Assembly (NCBI GenBank): GCA_029817715.1
Contig: JARUPY010000537.1
Span: 186,001-250,000 of the forward strand
DNA length: 64,000 bases
Origin: Melastoma dodecandrum
Taxonomy: Eukaryota > Streptophyta > Magnoliopsida > Myrtales > Melastomataceae
Reading direction: 5' to 3'
A model generated the notes under the pieces. It was not told the origin of the DNA, ran no database searches, and saw nothing but the letters and a program-made list of their open reading frames with translations. Shown here piece by piece: positions 59,413-64,000 of this stretch. The translations under genes and the position numbers were made by a program. The stretch's first letter is position 1; the number at the start of each line of letters is the position of its first letter.

Positions 59413-60252
59413 TTAGGGGCGAAAACGAAGCGAGCCAGCTTGCGAGCAGAACTCGGTTCGAGCTCGATTTTGATTGAGCTCGAGCCGAACTCGAGCCGGC
59501 TCGTTAACGAAACGAGCCGAGCTCGAGCCAAAACACTGACAGCTTGAAGGCTCGCGACTCGCGAGCCTAATATTATATAATACATTTTAATAATTTATTA
59601 ATAAAAAATTACCTAAAACTGTTTTTCTTCCCCCTCCCCACACTCTCGTGGTAGAAGCAAACCCTAAAGAAAAAACATGTCGTCTCCCCTAGGAAGGATA
59701 GGATAGGGATCTGATCGTATTCATCTCCTCTCTTTGCTCTCCCTCTCCTTCTAGCGTGGGGATCTCATCTCTTCTTTAGGTAAGAGGAAAATAATCGGCC
59801 TTCTCGTACTCTGTGTCTTGCGAGGGTCGGCCGAAGTGAGCTTCAAAAAGTACCGGAGAGGAGCTGGCCGAATCTTATGCCCGCGGTTAGCGATGGATAG
59901 ACGTGAAGGCTCCATAGTCAAGGTACGCTCCCCATCCCCTTGCCCTCTCTGCCTTTCCCTACCTCACGCCCGTATGTGATCGAGTGTTGCCGCAAGGTCA
60001 CACTTCAATCTATGGATATTTTGAAATTGAGCACGAGCTTTCGAAGCGAGCTTTTGAGCCGAACTTAGGCTTGATCTACATTCGAGCCTTCCGAGCCAAG
60101 CTCGAGCTCTCCATAATTGGACCGAGCTGAGTTCGAGCTCCAATCATTTGAGCTCAATCGAGTTCGAGCCGAGCTCGAGGTCGGGCTTTTCCTAGTCTAG
60201 CCGAGCTTAAGCCTGTGGATACTCGGTATCGACTCGGCTCATTTTCACCCCT
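59413..60252. mobile_element. Non-autonomous hAT-like element, possibly with captured sequence
   Basis: Inverted termini TTAGGGGCGAAAACGAAGCG and the complement of CGGCTCATTTTCACCCCT, flanked by AACATGC on both sides (59406-59412 and 60253-60259). Next to the ends are many GAGCTCGAGCC repeats in both directions. The middle (59620-59960) is different. It is CT-rich with AAACCCTAAAG, then an ATG (59676) and a TTTAGGTAAGAGG splice-donor-like site, resembling a host 5' UTR and first intron. No intact ORF. Confidence 0.72.
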
Positions 60253-60439
60253 AACATGCCATATGACATGTTGAAAAATTTAGGATTTAGCATAAACTTC
60301 CTTCAATAGTTTTCTCCTTCTATAAATATATTAGTAAGATTTAGGACTTTCTTATTTGTTCAAAAAAATTTAAGTGTGTTGCAGAGACTATAAGCTTGAG
60401 AGAAAGATATGAATGAGTTGTGAGCTTTTCTGTTGCGTT

Positions 60440-60960
60440 CATTGATATAATCGTCTTTTGATGATGACAAAATATGAGTATTGCTAATAAATTATTTAAG
60501 TGTATAGAGAAATGGGTCTTCAAGTATAAAAGTCGATTTTTATAATTCGAGCAATACAAAAAGTATTATGTAGAGAACGGAGAAAGAGATCTAGACCTCA
60601 GAAGCGGCATTCTGTGTACTGGACTCATAAGCTTTATTTGCTATGATAATTAATGAAGAATGTTTAGTGTGTTTCTAGAAGCGATCTTGCAGATCCAATC
60701 GTTAAATACTATGACAAGCCTGGCGATTGTAATTAATTGAGATGCTTTGCTCTACGATCAAGCTTAAATTCAAGAGTGAATGCACACATCAAACTCGTCT
60801 TCTACCTAAGAGTTTATCAGGAAAGTCTTGAGTCTTCTCCGTTTCAAAAGCTTTAGAACGTTTTGAGTCTTGTGGTAGCCACCAGAGTGAAAGCCACGGA
60901 AGCAGCATGTTACTGAGTCGGAGCTAGTCACTTTGCAAGTTATTGTTAATCACGCCTTGA
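60440..60960 (+). repeat. Fragment of a Sirevirus-like LTR
   Basis: TTGATATAATCGTCTTTTGATGATGAC and AATTATTTAAGTGTATAGAG-like wording match 51474-51560. Further on, GTGGTAGCC and AGTCGGAG match the distal part of that solo LTR. The 3' end is not identifiable. Confidence 0.65.
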
Positions 60961-62117
60961 AAAACCGGACGTCTCAATGACCGATCAAAGAGGAAGAAAT
61001 AAATCCATAATCAATGGGAATAGGAAGAGGAGGACTTGTTCGAAAATGGTCATTTTTATTATTTCATAGTAATATTGATAATTTATCATAAGAGAAAGAA
61101 TAAAAAATATACATATTAACTGTGGAACTATTGCCCGAAGGCCCAAATTATTAAGAGTAAATATTATTTTCATCCTGCCTATGCTCACATGAACATATTA
61201 GTTCTGATCAGAGTTATTGATTTGTGAAGGATTGTATCATCAATTCTTTGCATTTTTCCTAAAACGTGGTAATTTTTAATTCATTTAATATTATGTCATC
61301 GTATATAAACATAATTAATATGTTTTCCCATGATCAATGTCTCTCTTCTATTTGCAAAAAAAAAAAATTTATGTTTTTACGCTGAAAAACATTTCTATTT
61401 TTTTAACAAACATCATTTTCCAAAAAATAGTAACATTTCCAAGTTATCATTCCTTTTCTAGTAGCAAATCAAACCAAGTCTCTCCTCATTTCTTACCATT
61501 TTTGTAATATTTCTCACCATCAAATATGGTAATTAGACCAAGATTTTTTCAAAAAAAAAAAGAAAAAGAAAAATAGTCTGTTAACATATTAAATGAAGTT
61601 TGGTGAAATTAATCCCATAAAATTTTACATTAGAATCCGTACTCTAACATGGGAATAAAATATTAGGAAAAGAAAGAAGACATAATTCAAATTTGTCTAC
61701 ATGCCCGACAACGAAGGGATCATTATCACAAGTTGCACCAATCACTCAAGGAGTTGTTTGTATCCTCGGAATAATCAAAATTATTAGATTAATACAGAGT
61801 CATCTGCCCCAAGACTCTTGAAAACCTCACCCCTGTCGGCTTGGATTTCTTTAATCCCGGAAAACATTAGCGGTAGCGGGTCACTTCACTGATCTGCGTG
61901 TTCAGTACGAACCGCCCTCAGATAATTCGGTAGTCGTTATGTCTGAACGTTGGATCATTTGCTGTTGTTTTTACCTTGGTTTTCTTCTTTTGTTAAGAAA
62001 CGAGGAAATGAGAAGATTCCTGCGAAACGCGACTAGAAAAGAACAGACCAAAGCAAGGGTGGACCGACGTTGGTCGCCATTTCATCTTATGGGAGGCTTC
62101 TACGTCCTCAACCTCTG
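60961..62117. other. Region upstream of the TIR-NBS gene, no gene seen
   Basis: AT-rich at first, then mixed from about 61730. A G/C-richer stretch (61840-62110) may contain the 5' UTR of the downstream gene. I could not assign a TATA box or a reliable RNA start. Confidence 0.5.
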
Positions 62118-63750
62118 ATGGAAAACCCGAGAAACGATCCTCCTTCATCATCTCCTTCTTCCTCCTCCTCCTCGGCCATGTCCCGAAGGAACTATGGGAT
62201 ATTCCTCAGCTTTAGAGGCCCCGACTGTCGTAACGGCATCATTGGTCACCTCTATCGTGCTTTACGCGACAAGGGCGTCTTTACTTTCAAGGACTGTGAC
62301 GAGCTTGAGGCAGGGCAGAGGAGATCTGAGCTCTTCGACGCCATCGAGGGATCGCGCATTGCCATCATCACGTTCTCCAAGGACTATGCCGGCTCAAAGT
62401 GGTGCTTGAACGAGCTCAAGAAGATCATGGAATGCGGAGCAGGGGAAGCTCACTGTGGTCCCCATATTCTATCATGTGAGCCCGAATTAAGTAAGGCTGA
62501 AGAAGAAGGAGAATGGAGAGAAGGGGTGTTTTGAGATCGCGATGGCACAGATGGAGGCAAAATACGGAAGTGATCCTGAGATCGTGAAGAAATGGAGAGA
62601 CGCCCTCTGGGCTGGGGGTGACATGATCGGCTTTCTGTTGGATCAAGGGTAAGAGGATGGTCAATAGTATTCCTTCTATCACTGCGACATGGTTGTGTGA
62701 AACTTCGAGTTTCTAGGCCATTTTATTCCTTTTTGACAGGAAAGACGAAAGTGAGGTTGTTCGAGAAGTTGTGGAAAGGGTAATGAAGACATTGAATATC
62801 GTGCCGCTGAATGTCGCCAAGTATCCCGTTGGAATGGGCCATCGTCTCAGAGAAATAAGACCGCTACTACACATAGATCCGCACGAGGATGATGTCTACA
62901 TGATAGGACTACACGGATAAGGGGGTGTGGGAAAGACGACTCTTTCTAGGGAGGTATGCAATGATATTGAAAATATGTTTGATAATTGGTGCTTCCTACC
63001 AGATGTGAGAGACAGGACTTCAAAGGTCGCCAATGGCCTTGCAAAATTGCAGCAGACACTTTTACGCGAGTTGTTAAGCGACAAGGACTTGAAGGTCTCG
63101 AGTGTGGATGCTGGTAAGAAGCTGATTGAGGAAAGGTTTCGTAATAAAAGAGTCCTTGTCATCCTCGATGACGTAGACACGTTGAACCAGCTCGACGCAC
63201 TGGCTGGAAATTTGAATTGGTTTGGGAAGAAGAGCAGGATCATTATTACAACGAGAAACCAGCAAGTTTTGACTTCAAAGCTTGTGCACCATAAGCATGA
63301 AGTAAAATTATTAGACGATAAGCAGGCAAGGGACCTTTTCTGTCTCCATGCCTTTGGTGAGAAGCAGGAAAACATAGTCATCGATCATGCTCTTATAGAT
63401 GGTTTCCTGAAATATGCTGGCAACCTTCCGTTGGCACTCGCAGTGTTAGGCGCTTCCCTATATGATAAAGATGAATTGGAATGGAAATTGAAACTTAAGG
63501 ACCTGGCCGGGAGTCCAGACGTGGACATAAACTCTGTTCTAAAGATAAGCTTTGATGGACTTGAGGATAGGCATAAAGAAACTTTTTTGGACATAGCGTG
63601 TTTCTTCAGGGATGGAGTGAGGAGAAGGTCCTTGCTAGCTGTGGTTTAGCGACACCGCTGGGCTTAAAAATTCTCAAAAAGCGATCCCTGGTTACTGTTG
63701 ATCGTGGCAGAGTCCAGAATCATGACTTGTTAGAGGATCTCGCAGTATGA
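62118..63750 (+). pseudogene. TIR-NBS(-LRR) resistance gene, broken
   Basis: Exon 1 starts at ATG 62118 (MENPRNDPP, Ser-rich linker). The TIR domain shows GIFLSFRGPDCRNG, FKDCDELEAGQ and SKDYAGSKWCLNEL. A frame change near 62445 is followed by VVPIFYHVSPN and a TAA at 62488. Exon 1 ends with donor GT at 62649; a 91-base intron ends with AG at 62739, the normal TIR/NBS intron place. Exon 2 carries the NBS: the P-loop reads IGLHG, then TAA (62918), then GGVGKTTL. Kinase-2 LVILDDVD, RNBS-B SRIIITTRN, GLPL NLPLALAVLG and FLDIACFF are intact. A frame change near 63612 precedes LATPLGLKILKKRSL and an MHD-like QNHDLLEDLAV. No LRR is seen to 64000. TIR domains of this family cleave NAD+ during immune signalling. 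Three lesions rule out a full product. Confidence 0.9.
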
Positions 63751-64000
63751 AGACTTTGAAGAAGTCTTATCCGTTGATTTGGTAAGATCTTTCTTTAATC
63801 CTTCGATATCATCTGTATATTTATGGTAATCATGCCTGTATAATGTGTGGAATCACGAACTGTGTTAGCATAAGATCATGTTGTGTTCTTCAAACTCGTC
63901 GAACATATCCCCCGGAAGCAAACAAGTGGACCAATTGTATAACTACACCTTTCAATTGTCAGTCGGCGAAGGATCGATGGGCGGTGAAAGGAATAGTGTT

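Overview
This window comes from a flowering-plant nuclear chromosome, almost certainly a eudicot. It carries a TIR-NBS resistance-gene relative (a class missing from monocots), a CC-NBS-LRR gene, a receptor-like protein gene, intron-containing tau-class glutathione S-transferase relics, plant LTR retrotransposons and endogenous plant pararetroviruses (EPRVs). I cannot name the species. The region is gene-poor and repeat-rich. Every recognisable protein-coding gene carries at least one lesion, except one 102-codon viral ORF.

Layout. 1-4672 (minus): EPRV-A, a Caulimoviridae copy cut by the window edge, running coat protein, movement protein, protease, reverse transcriptase. 4673-5805: AT-rich DNA and an inverted LTR-like fragment. 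5806-21717 (plus): EPRV-B, lacking its coat-protein part and split in its RT/RNase H region by a 10.7 kb Sirevirus-type Copia element (8361-19039) with a perfect 5-bp target duplication. 21770-29035 and 37610-about 40310 form unit 1 of a segmental duplication; 46760-about 55030 is unit 2. Each unit holds a decayed Copia element, an LTR-like insertion, a tau-GST pseudogene with an as-1-like promoter element, a roughly 340-390 bp repeat array and a fragment of a foldback transposon. Unit 1 was later interrupted at 29036-37601 by EPRV-C, an 8.57 kb viral copy of about one genome length. Unit 2 still has the empty site. Unit 2 in turn gained a Sirevirus-like solo LTR (51474-52901).

Between and after the units lie a CC-NBS-LRR gene with a single-base frameshift (41958-45889), a truncated LRR receptor-like protein (55031-56401), a 1.44 kb fully palindromic foldback element (56655-58096), an 840 bp hAT-like element that may carry a host gene fragment (59413-60252), and a TIR-NBS pseudogene (62118 to about 63750).

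The three EPRV copies together describe one virus type. ORF1 is a polyprotein with a coat-protein-like CCHC region before the 30K movement domain. ORF2, about 700 codons, starts inside the end of ORF1 and encodes two CCHC knuckles, a Lys/Ala-rich repeat and a conserved unknown domain. EPRV-C also shows a TATA box, an intact 102-codon coiled-coil ORF with a basic tail, and a tRNA-Met primer-binding site. The organisation resembles what I recall for florendoviruses, but I could not search to confirm it. Nested insertions give a relative order: decayed Copia, then LTR-like insertion, then segmental duplication, then EPRV-C and the solo LTR in their respective units.
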